From positions 2,389,172-2,453,171 of the forward strand of contig CM046833.1 of assembly GCA_025618425.1 (NCBI GenBank): DNA of 64,000 bases, written 5' to 3'. Origin of the DNA: Heliocidaris tuberculata (lineage: Eukaryota > Echinodermata > Echinoidea > Camarodonta > Echinometridae). Made by a program: the position numbers and the translations under genes. The notes beneath the pieces were generated by a model. That model saw nothing but the letters and a program-made list of their open reading frames with translations, ran no database searches and was not told the origin of the DNA. This document shows positions 11,701-24,082 of the stretch, piece after piece (position 1 is the first letter of the stretch; the number at the start of each line of letters is the position of its first letter).

Positions 11701-12847
11701 AGGGATGCACCCCCCCCCCCCCGCCGGTTCGTACGCTAATGGGAACATCTGACGTTTTACCCCCCCCCCCCTCCCCCTCCGCCGACACAAATGAGGGCCT
11801 AGTAAGGCAATTTTTCTGGATCACCATTGGCTCAGATGTCCCCCCCCCCCCCAATCCTGGGTACAGATATGCCACCGGTGAGACGGAGCTCGTAAACGCA
11901 AGAGTGACAAAATGTGACATTAGAAAAGAAAATGTAAAGAAGTGGGAGTAAAAAGCAGTGAAACCCACAATTTCCGGTAACGAATAAAATGAAGACAAAT
12001 GTCTTCTTTCAGAAACATGATGAATAACCATTTCATATCAGCATTATTGCTCATACACGATAAGAGTACTGATACATTTTATCAAAACCTATCTTACCTG
12101 GTTATTTATAATAGAATTTGCTGGCCCCATTACCATCGCATTGAATGAGTGAAGATCTAACATTTCGTCATCTCAAAAATGTATGTGAGTCACTAAACAT
12201 CAGGACAATGCTTTTATTCCATACCCCGTTTTTATGCCAACTATATTTAAAAGATATAAAAAGAAGGACAAACACAAAAAGGAGAGGCGGTGAAATGTGC
12301 TATCACCGTGATGCTTCATTACAGAGTGATTAAACAAAGAAAGGACATTATCAAAGGATGCAAATTCATTCCACTTTGGTGCTACGTAGAGGGGGTGACA
12401 CTAGACCATTTTGAATGGGGGTGGGGTGTTGTCGGACAAAATCTGTTGCGAAGGTAGCAGAAAACTTTCTAAACAAACAAACAAACAAACAAAAAACAAG
12501 AGGATAAAAAGGTCAAAAAATTTTTTCCAGATTTTCCGACCACAGCCTATAAAAATGTCGATCCGACAAAGAATAAATTTAACAGGGGAAGGGGGTATTA
12601 AACACATTATACCCCTTTAGGAACGCGCTAACTTCGTAAGCGCATTCATAGGATGATGGTGATTGCTATCGATGTGGTCAGCATAAGCCCTAACCAACCT
12701 ATATCCTTGGGCTGCAACCTCAGATTCTTCGCATTGCACAGTAGACCAAGGGGCAACCCCAAAGTCTGGTTTCAGGAATGTCGTGATTGTGACTTTCACA
12801 AACTTTTCATGTCCTCTCGAAAGATCTGATATGTACTTTTATTTCAG
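8742..12847. other. Intergenic region between the YWTD gene and the GPCR
   Basis: No convincing coding exon. It holds a CAA run near 10302-10322, a pyrimidine tract at about 10360-10457, a purine tract at about 10690-10735, AAAT repeats at about 11289-11316, and a C-rich dispersed repeat at about 11560-11870 that resembles about 26930-27150. The open frames at 11551-12031 come from C and G runs in that repeat. Confidence 0.5.
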
Positions 12848-12897
12848 CATGCAATATCTGCTTTACTGATTACAAGATGATCACATTTGGAGAAAAG
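12848..12897 (+). other. Putative spliced 5' UTR exon of the GPCR
   Basis: A 50-nt stretch sits between a good acceptor (tttatttcag) and a strong donor (aaaag|gtaagg). It has no long frame. An ATG near its end would give only a short upstream ORF if joined to the acceptor at 14393. Placement with the GPCR is inference from strand and spacing. Confidence 0.4.
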
Positions 12898-14393
12898 GTA
12901 AGGGCCTTTTTCATTTTCTAAATTATTATTCTGCCTTTTCTTATTTCTATTACTATCGTTATCAATATTACAAAAATTATGATAATCATTATTATTATTA
13001 TTATATCATTATTATCATTATCATCATCAGTTATCATTATTACTGAAATTATTATGATTATTATTATCATTGTGGTTGCTATTATATTTATTACTATTGT
13101 TTATTACTTTTCAAATTAAAGTGTAATGAGGGCGTTAAAATGGAAGATTAAAGAACTTGAAATAGAGTAGGTAAATTCGAAATAGAGCACAATTTTCCTA
13201 GTGTCCCCATTTTGAATTGATTTATGTAGACTCCTATTTTTTAGAAGAAGGCTAGAGACAGGGAGATGTAGAACAATATGTTCGCCAAGCAGCGGCTTAT
13301 CTAGAGAATATAGCCCCTTAGCAAACAATGAATTATATATCAGCTTTTACAAACCACATTAAATTCCAGCTTCTGATTCCAAAAATTATGATACTACTTA
13401 ATAATGTTTCCTTATGCACTTAATCCTGAATCCCGAATTGACAGCAAATTAAAAAATAATAATAATAATAACTGGAAAAAAAAGCTATACAAGCGAGGGG
13501 CAAAGTTATACAAGCGAGGGGCAAAGCGACCGAGAGTTAGACTACTTTGCTATTCAACACTCAAAAACGAAATGTTTATACTTGTTAAGGTTTGGAAAAA
13601 TCCGCAAGGGAGCAAAGAAAGCGAGAATTTGAGGGGTTTTTTTTTGTTTTTTGTTTTTCGTTTTGTTTTGTTTTGTTTTTTTTAATTTGGATCAATGAAA
13701 AATGCTATTCAGTATACATTTTCGGATAACCCTGGGTGAACTATACATTCGATGATTTTAAAGATTTTTAAAAATGCGACCAAAAAGTAAGGATTTATTT
13801 GAATGCAATTCTAAACTAATGAAAATGTAATTTTCATTCACCTCACCCAACATTAGCGGCGAAAATTTTGACAATATCCAATGAAAGTTATATGTATAGG
13901 GAACAAACCAAAAAGCGTTAGAATGGTTAGAAATTTTAACGCTTTAATAAAGCTTTAATCGATACACTATAATTATCTTATACTTACGAAATCTTGCGTC
14001 CATCTTCGTCATGATACTGCTGCAAAACTTAACCCCTCCCCCTCCTTTTTTTTATATTTCAAATCAAGATTTAATTGCACTGCACAATCAATCTTCATTA
14101 ATTAAGAAGGAATGTTCGTGAAGAGGGAAAAAAAAAATGTTAACAACTAGAACGCGATTTTTACCTCATTCAGCCGGTTTTGATGGGTATAGAAAATCAT
14201 GGACAAGAGTAATAATCAAAACATGGACCGAAACACCGGGAACTCTGGGGGTGCTGCAGCTGTCATTTTGTTTCCGCTTGCATGTTAGAGAATTTTAGAG
14301 TGAAAGGCACCAAGCATATGTTATAATGTGGGACCTGTGATAAAGATTAACCTAACATTGGTTTATATAATTCATTATGATTATTGTTTGCAG

Positions 14394-14448
14394 AGGATTT
14401 CCAGAGGGTTGATCTAGGATTCAAACGAAGGCGCAAAAGGGGAAAATC
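14394..14448 (+). other. 5' UTR of GPCR exon
   Basis: An acceptor attgtttgcag at 14383-14393 lies 55 nt upstream of the GPCR ATG, suggesting that the coding exon starts here with a short untranslated leader. Confidence 0.55.
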
Positions 14449-15579
14449 ATGGTGACACTTTACGAGACAGTTACCAAGCTTTTGACAGTAGGAAGTGGTG
14501 AAAGTGGGCCTACCATCGAAAGCTCTCCAAGCGTGTCTACATTGCCGTCCACTGATTGGCTGTGGGACCCGGTCACGTGGTCATGGTGGGAGGTACTTCA
14601 AACCTTGTTTGCTTTCTTGGGTCTGGTCGGGAACCTCCTCGTCATGGTGGTTTTGTTTCAGAGAAGATCCACAAGAAGGTCAGCTGACACACTTATTGGT
14701 GCACTTGCAGCAGCAGATTTTCTGACGTCACTGTTCATGTTTCCCCACTCGACACCACAAAAAGTACCGAAAACGTTTCTCGGTAATTTCGTCTGTAAAC
14801 TTGTCAAGTCGTCTGCTCTTCTATGGGTATCGTGCTCTGCATCGATATTCACTCTCACCGCGATATCCATTGAACGTTGCATAGCCGTTGTATTACCGCT
14901 CCGCGCAAAACAAATATTGACCCGTCGGCGCACTGTTATCGTTATCGTTGTAATCTGGTCCTGCTCTCTGATATGCGTCAGCCCTGAATTCTTTTTTCAC
15001 ATTGTAGAACCTCGATTTCATAAATGCATATTTCGATACCAGTCTACTGTTGCACAGGAAATCTACGGTATCTTTGTTATCTCGGCATTTTTTCTCATTC
15101 CATCATTCGTAATGCTTGTCATTCATATTCTCATCGTGACAACTCTTCATCGGCAGACTCTCCGCTTTCCCGACGGTCTACGAAACCATCGCTCGGGTCC
15201 AGCGTACAAGATTCTCCTCGCGAAAAAGCGGGCCACCAAACTTCTCTTCGTCATTGTAGCAATTTACGTCATTTGTTGGGCACCGAATACGTTAGCTTAC
15301 CTAGCTGTCAGTATGCACTGGTTGAATGCAAGCTTTGTGTATAGTCCGCCATACGAAGGTCTTGTTGCATTGGCATTTTTCAACTCGTGTGTCAACCCAA
15401 TTATCTACAGTATCCGATGCTCAGAGTTCAGGAAAGCTTTGAGAGAAATTTTGTCCCCGCCGTCTACTACTCGGTCACGATTTTTGTTCGGTCAAGAATT
15501 TGATAGGCAGTTACAAGGAAGTACAGTCATTCGTACAATTTATTTAACAAATAGCACACCTGGAAAACGAAGAGCCTAA
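14449..15579 (+). CDS. Class A (rhodopsin-family) GPCR, single coding exon
   Basis: An intact 376-residue seven-helix receptor. Visible landmarks: N-terminus of about 45 residues; TM1 with GN at 61-62; TM2 LAAAD with Asp90 at the conserved 2.50 position; Cys116 at the top of TM3, with Cys193 in loop 2 as its likely disulfide partner; ERC at 142-144 where most relatives have DRY; TM4 with Trp170; TM6 CWAP at 276-279; TM7 NPIIY at 316-320; and a short basic C-tail. The layout is that of peptide-type or orphan receptors, but no ligand can be named. Its single-exon form recalls the many intronless GPCRs of echinoderms. The ATG chosen is the first in frame after the 14393 acceptor. Confidence 0.93.
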   Translation: MVTLYETVTKLLTVGSGESGPTIESSPSVSTLPSTDWLWDPVTWSWWEVLQTLFAFLGLVGNLLVMVVLFQRRSTRRSADTLIGALAAADFLTSLFMFPHSTPQKVPKTFLGNFVCKLVKSSALLWVSCSASIFTLTAISIERCIAVVLPLRAKQILTRRRTVIVIVVIWSCSLICVSPEFFFHIVEPRFHKCIFRYQSTVAQEIYGIFVISAFFLIPSFVMLVIHILIVTTLHRQTLRFPDGLRNHRSGPAYKILLAKKRATKLLFVIVAIYVICWAPNTLAYLAVSMHWLNASFVYSPPYEGLVALAFFNSCVNPIIYSIRCSEFRKALREILSPPSTTRSRFLFGQEFDRQLQGSTVIRTIYLTNSTPGKRRA

Positions 15580-15872
15580 TGCTAGCTACATACGAAACGT
15601 TACTGTGCTATAAACTTAGCACTACGTCATCGACTGATGCAGTCTTTGGCACGCCATGTGAGAATCTGTTTCACTTAAATGACGCCATATTCCATTCATA
15701 TATAAATACCCCAAAAAATAATTTTTAAAGTTTTGTTTTATATATATACAAATATTCGTTTCATGCTTTATTCCGTTTGTTCCTGTCACGAATTTTAGAC
15801 ACTTATATATACATATATCACCTTCAGTAAAATACATTAGAAATTAATTTGAGTTTCATGCTAATATAAATA
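15580..15872 (+). other. GPCR 3' flank
   Basis: AT-rich DNA following the stop codon with short TA stretches. No clear AATAAA close to the stop and no other feature recognised. Confidence 0.4.
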
Positions 15873-16786
15873 TACAGTATGTCCCAGAAAAAAAATTACA
15901 ATCGGCATTCATTGTGTATTGGTTACGAAAGAAATCGTTTTGCAATATGACAAGTCATACTGGATTGTGTTATTATAACTATTTCTCTACCAGTCAGTGA
16001 AGGCCCCGTCCGATTTGGTCCAATAGTCACGAAGAAATTGGAATTTATGTAAAGCTTGTCATGGATCCCTTTTCTTCAATCTTTTGTCATTTGGATGTTC
16101 TTGTCATCAACATGAATGGGAGCATTTTGTTCACAATAGACGTGTTTACTGACATATTCAAATTCTTTGCATACTATTTTAATTTAACAAAGGTAAATAA
16201 TGATGTAAAGAAAATTTTCTTTAAAGATCAAGACAAGTCAATTTTATCAAGCAGGTTCATAATTTTGATGAATCATTCACTTTTATTTACAAATGACCAA
16301 CATCATAAATGCCCAACCACTCCTGATTTTTTTAGAGAATGATTCCTATCTTTCACCTTCAAACTAATGTGAAGAGCCCTAGATTCCTCCTTTTTCATGA
16401 AAACTTATGTGTGAAGGCATACAATATACACGTATTTCTAATTTTGCCTCGCAAAATTAATAATTTTTCTTTACGTACGTTTGGCAGAAATGCAACAATA
16501 TATCTAGATATAAAAGAACAAGAACATCGATGATAAATATGATGATAAATGAAGCATTGTCATAGTAATTACAGGAGATAAAAATGAAACAGTAAGTTCC
16601 TTTTTTAATACCTTACAAAAATCCCTATTTCTTCGTGACTAGTGAACCAAAACGGATGGGATATACGCTGAAATACATATGATTAGTTGTAGTATCTCGA
16701 TCCCGAACCATTTTCTGATTAGTTCATAATTTTGAAAGCTATCGATGCTGCAAATCCGATTGTAATTTTTGGGGGGACATTTTGTA
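15873..16786. mobile_element. DNA transposon-like element with ACAGTATGTCCC / GGGGGACATTTTGT ends
   Basis: The left end (CAGTATGTCCC then AAATTACAATCGG) is matched in inverse at the right end (CCGATTGTAATTTTT then GGGGGACAT). A second inverted pair (GTCACGAAGAAAT and ATTTCTTCGTGAC) lies inside. TA-type flanks fit a mariner/Tc1-like element. The internal open frames at 16061-16342 and 16339-16533 show no recognisable transposase. Confidence 0.65.
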
Positions 16787-16879
16787 TTGTGCGTGTCATA
16801 TTTTACAAACATTTCAATATGATCTTTAGGCTATACTTGAGTTATTTTCATTTTTATAAGTAGAACAACATCAGCAGAA

Positions 16880-17094
16880 TGACCATTTTAATCTATTAAA
16901 ACTGCATCGCATAAAAGATGATGTAATGGTCACGTATGTACATGAAACCAAAGAAACGTTGGAAAACATCATTATTTACACAAAAACTAGCAATGACATT
17001 TCATTCTCTGACATAAAATATTTTATCGTAATAAATCGTGTCAAAATACATGGTGGAGTTGATGTACGCAACCCCCCCCCCCCCCCCCCATCTT
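16880..17094. other. 3' flank of the decayed tail module, paralogous to about 39090-39330
   Basis: Shared phrases such as CATAAAAGATGA, GAAACGTT-GGAAA and GACATAAAATATTT occur in the same order in both places. The A/B segmental duplication therefore continues past the 3' ends of the tail exons. Confidence 0.7.
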
Positions 17095-17230
17095 AATCAA
17101 TGCATCGATGCACCATTCTCAAATTTTTATCAAATTATCAAATCTTCGTTAATTATCCATTTGATGTCTGGGGACGATACCATACCCATCCCTCTCTTTA
17201 TCAAGATATGGACACGCCAAATCCGGGTCC

Positions 17231-17640
17231 GCTCGCTATTCATAAGAACCGCTATTCATAGAAAACCGCTATTCATTTAACATGCGCTATGAATAGCGGT
17301 CCTTATGAGTAGTTATGAATAGTCGTCCTTATGAATGGATGTCCTATGGATAGCGAGGAAATTTGTCTATGGTTTGCTAGCTATTCAGAAGGACCGCTAT
17401 TCATACAAAACCGCTATTCATTTAACATGCGCTATGAATGGCGTCCTTATGAGTAGTTATGAATAATTGTCCTTATGAACGGAAGTCCTTATGAATAGCA
17501 AGGAAATTTGTCTATGGTTTGCTCGCTATTCAGAAGAACCGCTATTCGTACAAAACCGCTATTCACTTAGTCACGCGTTATGGATAGCGGTCCTTATGAA
17601 TAAGTTGTCCTTATGAATAGCGGTCCTTATGACTAGCGGG
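17231..17640. repeat. 145-bp tandem repeat, about 2.8 units
   Basis: Units start at 17231, 17376 and 17521. Each is filled with GCTATTCAT and its complement ATGAATAGC in alternating orientation, plus the phrase GTCCTTATGA, so every unit can fold on itself. It interrupts the older tail-box repeat array that surrounds it. Confidence 0.85.
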
Positions 17641-18016
17641 GTTACCTCGCCAAATCTTCGCTAATTTTTCCTTTGATGTTATCTAACTTAATTGTAGGTC
17701 TCGGTAACTTATCAATTTATCAAGATATAGATACGCCCTTCTCAAATTATCAAATCATCGTTAATTTGCCCTTTGATATTATCTAAAGTAACTGTGGGTG
17801 TTGGCAACTTATCAATTTATCAATTCATGAATCTCTGTATACGCCATTCTCAAAATCCCAAAGTCAAACGAATTCACCCTTTGATGTTATTGTACGTTGC
17901 TGTGGTTCGCCAATTTATGAACAATAATTTTCTGGATAAGCTATTCTCTAAGTTGCCCTTAGATGGTACAGTACTCTGGCAATTTATCCATTTATCCATT
18001 TGTGGATACGTCAATC
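17641..18016 (-). repeat. Decayed tandem copies of the receptor tail box (copy A 3' UTR)
   Basis: On the minus strand, units of about 95 bp repeat the sequence of the last coding box (around CCTACGATAGC-ATCAAAGGGCAA) and the first 3' UTR bases. Recognisable cores lie near 17775, 17880 and 17955, and an outlying unit lies at about 17140-17230. The units carry stops and frameshifts and are not coding. The same array follows the stop in copy B (40020-40396). Confidence 0.75.
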
Positions 18017-18180
18017 TTAAAGTCTTAAGTTCTCATAAAGTTGCCCTTTGATGCTATCGTAGGTTGCTGTTGGTTTAGGTAACGGTTTAGGAGGCCGACG
18101 ATGGGTAGAAGCCCCCCGTAATGTTGTCATGGGAATGTATCCATCATCGTTTACATCGTCTCCACTCCATCGATCTCTAT
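18017..18180 (-). pseudogene. Copy A of receptor last exon, C-terminal part
   Basis: Minus-strand frame ending at TAA 18019-18017. It reads DDVNDDGYIPMTTL, then HRRPPKPLPKP, then TATYDSIKGQLYENLRL, and aligns with the last exon of the intact receptor (40397-40579), preserving every docking motif. The exon is cut at 18180 by the left end of the element at 18181. Its first half reappears at 25199-25267. The AATAAA present after the copy B stop reads GATAAA at the same place here. Confidence 0.8.
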
Positions 18181-19871
18181 GGCCCGAATTCACAAAGGAG
18201 GTTTAAACTTGGGTAAGGTTTAAACCTCCGTAAGCGTACTAAAATAAGCGTAAATAAGCGCACATTGCCCATGCGCGCGCTCAAAGAAAATATATGATTG
18301 GATCTGATTCCATGCGCACGTACGCGTAAAAAACCCAGGAGGGGGTTTAAACCATGGACAAATTAAAACTTATAGACGGAAAGGTAGCACGCGCGGATTT
18401 GCCTCATTTGCATATAAGCTGCAGCGTCACCATTCAGTCTAAGCGTATTTAAGCGTATTTAGGCTCCGCCCATTTGGTAACATTTCATTTTTCCCGAAGC
18501 CCCCGATACCAAAAAATATCGATAAGTATCGAGAAACACCTTATGCATTATTCATTTTTGTTTTGCATACTCCGATATATCAAACTTTGATTGGACCGGA
18601 CCTTATGAATATGAATGTTCTTCAAAAGGAATGATTTGACCTCTTTTCGTCACTTCCGCTGTGAATTTCACGTCACCGCACAAATAAAAAAAAATTGTGG
18701 AAAGTTTAGAGGTGAGTACACATGTATTTATGCTTAATTTTCGAAAATTAGAATATATTTAGAACAAGTTCTGCCACTGTGAGTAATCTGTTTTAATTTC
18801 TCTACATTTTGAAGGGATTCTACAGAGCTGTATGTCATGAAACAATGTGTAATCTACTCTCGAACTTTCAAAACAATTTTCATCGTCATGAGCTAATGTT
18901 GCAGCTCGATTTCCCTTACCACCCTGTCACTCGTGACGGCTTACCCGGACTTTCGGGCGGGGCTATCTCGATACGTTTCGATAGATGATTACTGAATTAG
19001 AGAGATGACAACAGCCGAAAGATTTAGTAAACCTCTAAATAGATCGAACTTAATCTGTAGACCCTATGTCAATGATTTGGTTATCTAAGTTAGATGTAGA
19101 CGCATAGACCCTGTTAATTTCTGGAAGACAAAGGGCCCAGGTGAGGCCCTTCCTAATTGATTCTGTACTATAGTCAAGTATTGTAACTCCGAACAGATTG
19201 TATTACCGAACGTGTAAAGTTAAGCGCCTAAAATGGGTTTTCATACGCGTGGGATTACGCGTATGAAAACCACACTATTGATACCAAGGTTGTGTCTTTT
19301 TCCCATAGGTTTCACACGTTCGGAATTAATTACGGTACCTTTTTGAAGGGACCAAAACGCCGCGTCGTTGGGAAGGGGTTCACTCGGAAGGGAATATCGT
19401 ATTAAATCTACGTTGTCTTTTTAAAATTCCATCAACTTCTTTTTTTGTAGGACTTTGAGCATTCAATATGTATAGTTTGACAGATATTCATTTCATATTT
19501 TATTTGCTATCGTTGATTTTCTGAAAAGTGTTCGGACACTGGATCAACCACCATACTACTAGATCTACTGTGGGCTATTCTTGTGTGGATTTTTAAATAT
19601 TTTTTTGTTTTTTAATTTAGAATGAGGAGGGGGTTCCATGTTGATATTTTTTTTCCAGAGACCAGTCCATATCCCCGCCCAGGTCCAGGTCTAATTTGAG
19701 TAAATGTTACACACACAATTTGCTATAAAATGATGTAAACGCCGGGTTGTAATTTTAACGAAGTGGTTCTAGATCTACCAACGTTAAATAGTCTTTGGCC
19801 CCCTTTTTTTTCTAAATTTGAGCCAAGACCAAAGCCAAGGCTAGCATGATGAGGTTTTATTTTTTATTTCA

Positions 19872-19905
<34 letters not shown>

Positions 19906-20064
19906 GAGGGGGTCATATTTAGTCTTGATTCTAGACCAGAATCAAAACCCAGGCAATAATAGTGGGATGGCCTTTTTTGCTTTGTTTCAGTATCGCATTC
20001 ATTAGTCTCATCATGTTGACTTTGATTTCCCTCAGATAATAACATGGCAAGGAACTACATGTAA

Positions 20065-20178
20065 CTTGTGGCTGATCTACTTGAAGATCTAGAGGATTTA
20101 AAGCCTAATAGACATCTGCGTACTTGCACAACTCAGCAACTGTTGCAGGTGCCGGATGAAGCGGACTTTGATGAGACG
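20065..20178 (+). pseudogene. Possible eroded coding exon inside the 6.5-kb element
   Basis: A 38-codon stretch reads LVADLLEDLEDLKPNRHLR and later VPDEADFDET. It is preceded by a stop in its own frame and, one frame away, by an ATG. An acidic leader followed by a basic stretch could be the N-terminus of a transposon protein, but no family is recognised. Confidence 0.25.
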
Positions 20179-20221
20179 TGAGAAATAAACAGGTAGGTAC
20201 GTCTAGACCTAACTAGTTAGA

Positions 20222-21134
20222 CTAGACCGAAAATTCTGTCTCTCGTTGTTAGCCTCTTCACTTAGACCCCGTTCTCACTCACTTTGAAAGTGGACTTTTG
20301 GAGCGGTCTATCTAAGACCCGTTCCTCAGGAACGGTTCTTAGGTGAGTGTGAACGGTCAAAGTGGTCCAGGAAGTGGTCTTCTGGACCGCTCCAGAAGAC
20401 CACCTCGGGGAGGTGGTCTTGAGGAACGGGTCTTATTAAGAGCGGTATGGACCGCTCTAAACGTGCAATGTGAACGAACGAAAGCGTACTTCAACCGGAA
20501 GTGAGCCAGTGACGTTCCGCGCACAAAACAAAGCAAAAGCAATCGATCGGGCAGCCGGCAGGCTAGGCCTATGGGCTAGGCACGCTACGGTACGGTACAT
20601 CAGTTTGTATTCCGCGCGAAAAATTTGACCCGCTGAACTGAGCTGCCATAGCAACAAGGCCACTTTGAATCGTGGAGCGGTTTGAGCGAGAAAAACTGCT
20701 CGGAGTGTGAACGCTAGCAAACCGTTCCTCAAGACCCGTTCCTCTGGAGCGGTCTAACTAAGACCACTTTCAAAAGTGAGTGAGAACGGGGTCTTAGAGA
20801 CAAAAGCGGGCCTTTTGATCTCCTGTGCAAACCGACTACACGACGACGTAGTTGGAAAAATCGCTATAATTTTATTTTTCCTCATGCATATATGATTAAA
20901 TGGATCCGATCAGGGCTAGGCTCTACTCATTCAAGAATCTGTTCAATTTACCAATTTGTCTGTATAATCCGTTTAATGCACTTTTTCAGGTAATTCAGGG
21001 TCCAAGGTATTCTCCGTATGAAAATCTTGCAGCCGTTGTGTAGTCGGTGTGTGGTCGGTTTGCTTAGTAGATCGAACGGCCCACTTCTTCCAAGTGAAGA
21101 GGCTAACGAACGAGAAACAGAATTTTTGGTCTAG
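20222..21134. mobile_element. Foldback element carrying a nested MITE
   Basis: The left arm CTAGACCGAAAATTCTGTC-...-GCCTCTTCACTT is matched inversely by AAGTGAAGAGGC-...-CAGAATTTTTGGTCTAG at the right. The stretch at 20265-20793 was inserted into its left arm. Confidence 0.7.
20265..20793. mobile_element. PIF/Harbinger-like MITE with TTA target duplication
   Basis: Terminal inverted repeats GACCCCGTTCTCACTCACTT are flanked by TTA on both sides (20262-20264 and 20794-20796). The 3-bp TTA duplication is characteristic of the PIF/Harbinger superfamily. Subterminal copies of GACCCGTTCCTC and GGAGCGGTCT recur in both orientations. The minus-strand frames here are non-coding by-products. Confidence 0.8.
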
Positions 21135-23374
21135 TTGTTAGACCTAGACCTATTACAGCTAAAAATTATAGGTCTGGTAGTGGTAGTGTGGGTGTATCCA
21201 GGATCAGTTTACTTGGGGGGGGGGGGGGGTGATGTGTTCACAATAAAGAGAGACAGTTTTTAGTTTACATTGTCCAACCAAAACAGCAACAACAAAGTCA
21301 TCAATTTTTTTCTGAAGAGAATAGACATTTCATTTGTCCTTTTTCTTTATCCACCACTGAGATCTGTTTTCTTAAGTGTAGTATTACATCAGCTTTTTTA
21401 GTGTCTTTAAAAATCAATTATGAGATCTTTAGGGATGTTCAGTATGATGTCCGTATAAATAAAATTTTTAGTCCTCTTAATAATTATATTAAAAATTTCA
21501 TTAATTCCTGCAAATAGAAACAAATCAAATAAGATGGATAAACTTATGTTATTGATAATATTATTTATTATTATTTTTATTCATTATCATTATTATTATT
21601 ATTATTATTTTTATTTTTTTTTATTATTATTATTATTATTATCAAGACCAAAACATTACACTTTCAGTTAAAATCTATGAATCTTTTTAGGATGGATGGT
21701 TTATCCTCTTTGAAAACATCAAGAGGGTGAGGATGAGTGTATATGTGATTTTTTTTTAAAAATATAGGATAATGCTTCTCTACTTCATCTATTACAGATG
21801 ATGATGATGATGATGATGATGATGAAGGCTTACCCACTGAGAATGAAGACAAATTTTGAGAGGAACAAATAAATACTTAGCTGCTCCAGTTTTGCATGGT
21901 AGGTTGCTATCGGGGCGTTGATTTGTTTTGTTTTGTTTTGTTTTGTTTGTTGTTTTTTTTTTGGGGGGGGGTGCAGAACAGCCTAATAGTACTCTTCATG
22001 ATTTTTTCAACGCCTCTTAATTACCAGCTTCTCCATGGTTACGTGAAGCAGGGAAAATTATAGAATATGTTGAAGGAGGGGGGGGGGGGGCAAAATGATA
22101 TATTTGCCCTCAATATTATGGGGGGGGGGCAACTGCCCATTTGCCACCCCATAAAAGATGCCACTGGTTGTTATTAGTATCTCAGTACAATCTAGGTACA
22201 TATTTTTTTTTTTTTTTACATAAACATAATTTTCTTGAGACTTTACTAATTTGGTTTCTTTTGAATAGCCTTGAAAATTTTATGTGTCCAACTGGACAAA
22301 CTTTTTTCCTCTTTTAATACTTTTGAGAATTCCCACTTATTATTCTGTTTCATATAAAGAGTCAACGTTAACTGTGTTAATAGGAAGCTCTAAATTTCCG
22401 AATTTTTAAAAAATTCTAATTGTTGCTTTTTAATTATCAAATACACGCTGGATTCTATTTTCTAAAATCTTTTTTCTTTTCTTTCAACAGACATGGATTT
22501 CTACTTCAGCTCTTCAGTGAAATAGCCCCCTGCTTTGATCAACATCATATTAAAATCATACCTGGATTCAAGTATAATATGCATAATTAGAATGACTGAA
22601 GGGGAGTTTAAAGTTCTTCAGTTATATCTTAACCATCTTACTCACCCCCTCCCCATGTCAAACGTTGTAGTCATATGCAGCCATTTTTGTAGTAGCTCGT
22701 TATGTGAGGAGGTCTTCCTCGTCTGTGTGGCCTAGAGAGATTACAGGGCCCCTAATGATATTAAGATAAGCAGTGCTAGAGCCACTTGGCCTCTCCTTTA
22801 TTAAATCTTTTCGCAGTGTATAACAAATTAATAATAATCTAATTAACTGATTCTATGAATTTGTTATTAATTAATTTGTTATTGAATTATTATTTTATTA
22901 TTCATCTACTGAGAAAATTCATACTATCCAAAATTTTATTTGACTTAAAACTATAGAATTAGATCTCTATGTGTGTTTCCCCCCCCCCCCTTTTTTTAGT
23001 TAGATTTATGATACTAGTATGCAATATAAATGTACCAACTAAAAAGGAGATGAATCATTTAATTTAGATTTCTTAGAACTGTCAACATTATCTTTGCTTT
23101 TAAGAGTAAAATTGAAGTCATTGGTGTGTGTTGAACATGGAACTTAGATGGTCATTTATTTCTTTTATCATTTCTTCTTTTGTGGGGTGTAGTGGGTAAA
23201 AAATTTTTAGATTGTAATTCAAATAATTTACTTCTTGGAAAGGGGATTGAAATTAATAATGTATGATTCATTTAGATTGAAATTCATTTTTTAAAAATGC
23301 ATGTACGTACACATCCGGCCCGTCCCCCCCCCCCCCCCCCCCCCCCTTTGGAAGAAAAGTATACATTGTGGCCC

Positions 23375-23406
<32 letters not shown>

Positions 23407-24051
23407 TTCCTTGTCAGAGAAATTTTGGAGGGCTGGGGAAATTTTATGTTTTTTGTCGCCACCCCACCCCTCACTGAGCGACTTTTCGAGAGCTGGCGAG
23501 ACCCAAAAAAATACGGGTCTCCCTCCAAGCAGTTTCAAAATTGACAAACCTGCATTTGTGTGCCCCCCCCCCCCCCCTTATACAAAATCCTGGATCTGCC
23601 CCTGTTTGTACTACTCTCAAGAAGAGAATATTAGTTGACCTTGACAAGTCGGCTGTGCTGGAACTCTTTTGTATTGTAGTATATGAAAAGAGTGTATGAC
23701 TGCAGACCAAATTATAAATTATGTTGGATTTTTTAAAAAGAATACTTGTAATTAAACGTACAATTAAGAAGTAAGACAATGTCTAAACTTCTCTAAAGAC
23801 TGTCCTCATTTCTGTATGCAAGAAAATTTTTATTAAAAAGTGAGAAAATATGAACGTATTTCTGATTCGATGTGTGTAAACAATTGCATCTTAAATCTTG
23901 ATTGTAAGAAAGATATACATGTACATTGTAATTGAAAACTATTCTGTGAACATGATGAAAGTCCTCTCACATTATAATGTTATATCAATGAAATGAACCA
24001 TAGGGGAGGGGGGCTGAAATGAACCAGGACGTGTGATCGAGGTGTATGTAT

Positions 24052-24082
<31 letters not shown>

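Noticed and set aside
11551..12031. Gly/Pro-rich frames on both strands
   Set aside because: Produced by C and G runs in a dispersed repeat.
14495..15344. Other frames inside the GPCR exon
   Set aside because: They are shadows of the 376-residue frame, which has all class A landmarks.
20357..20732. Minus-strand frames inside the PIF-like MITE
   Set aside because: They lie wholly in a non-autonomous element with inverted subterminal repeats and show no transposase motif.
23268..23779. Frames with poly-Lys, poly-Gly, poly-Pro or poly-Phe on both strands
   Set aside because: They come from adjacent C and T homopolymers.
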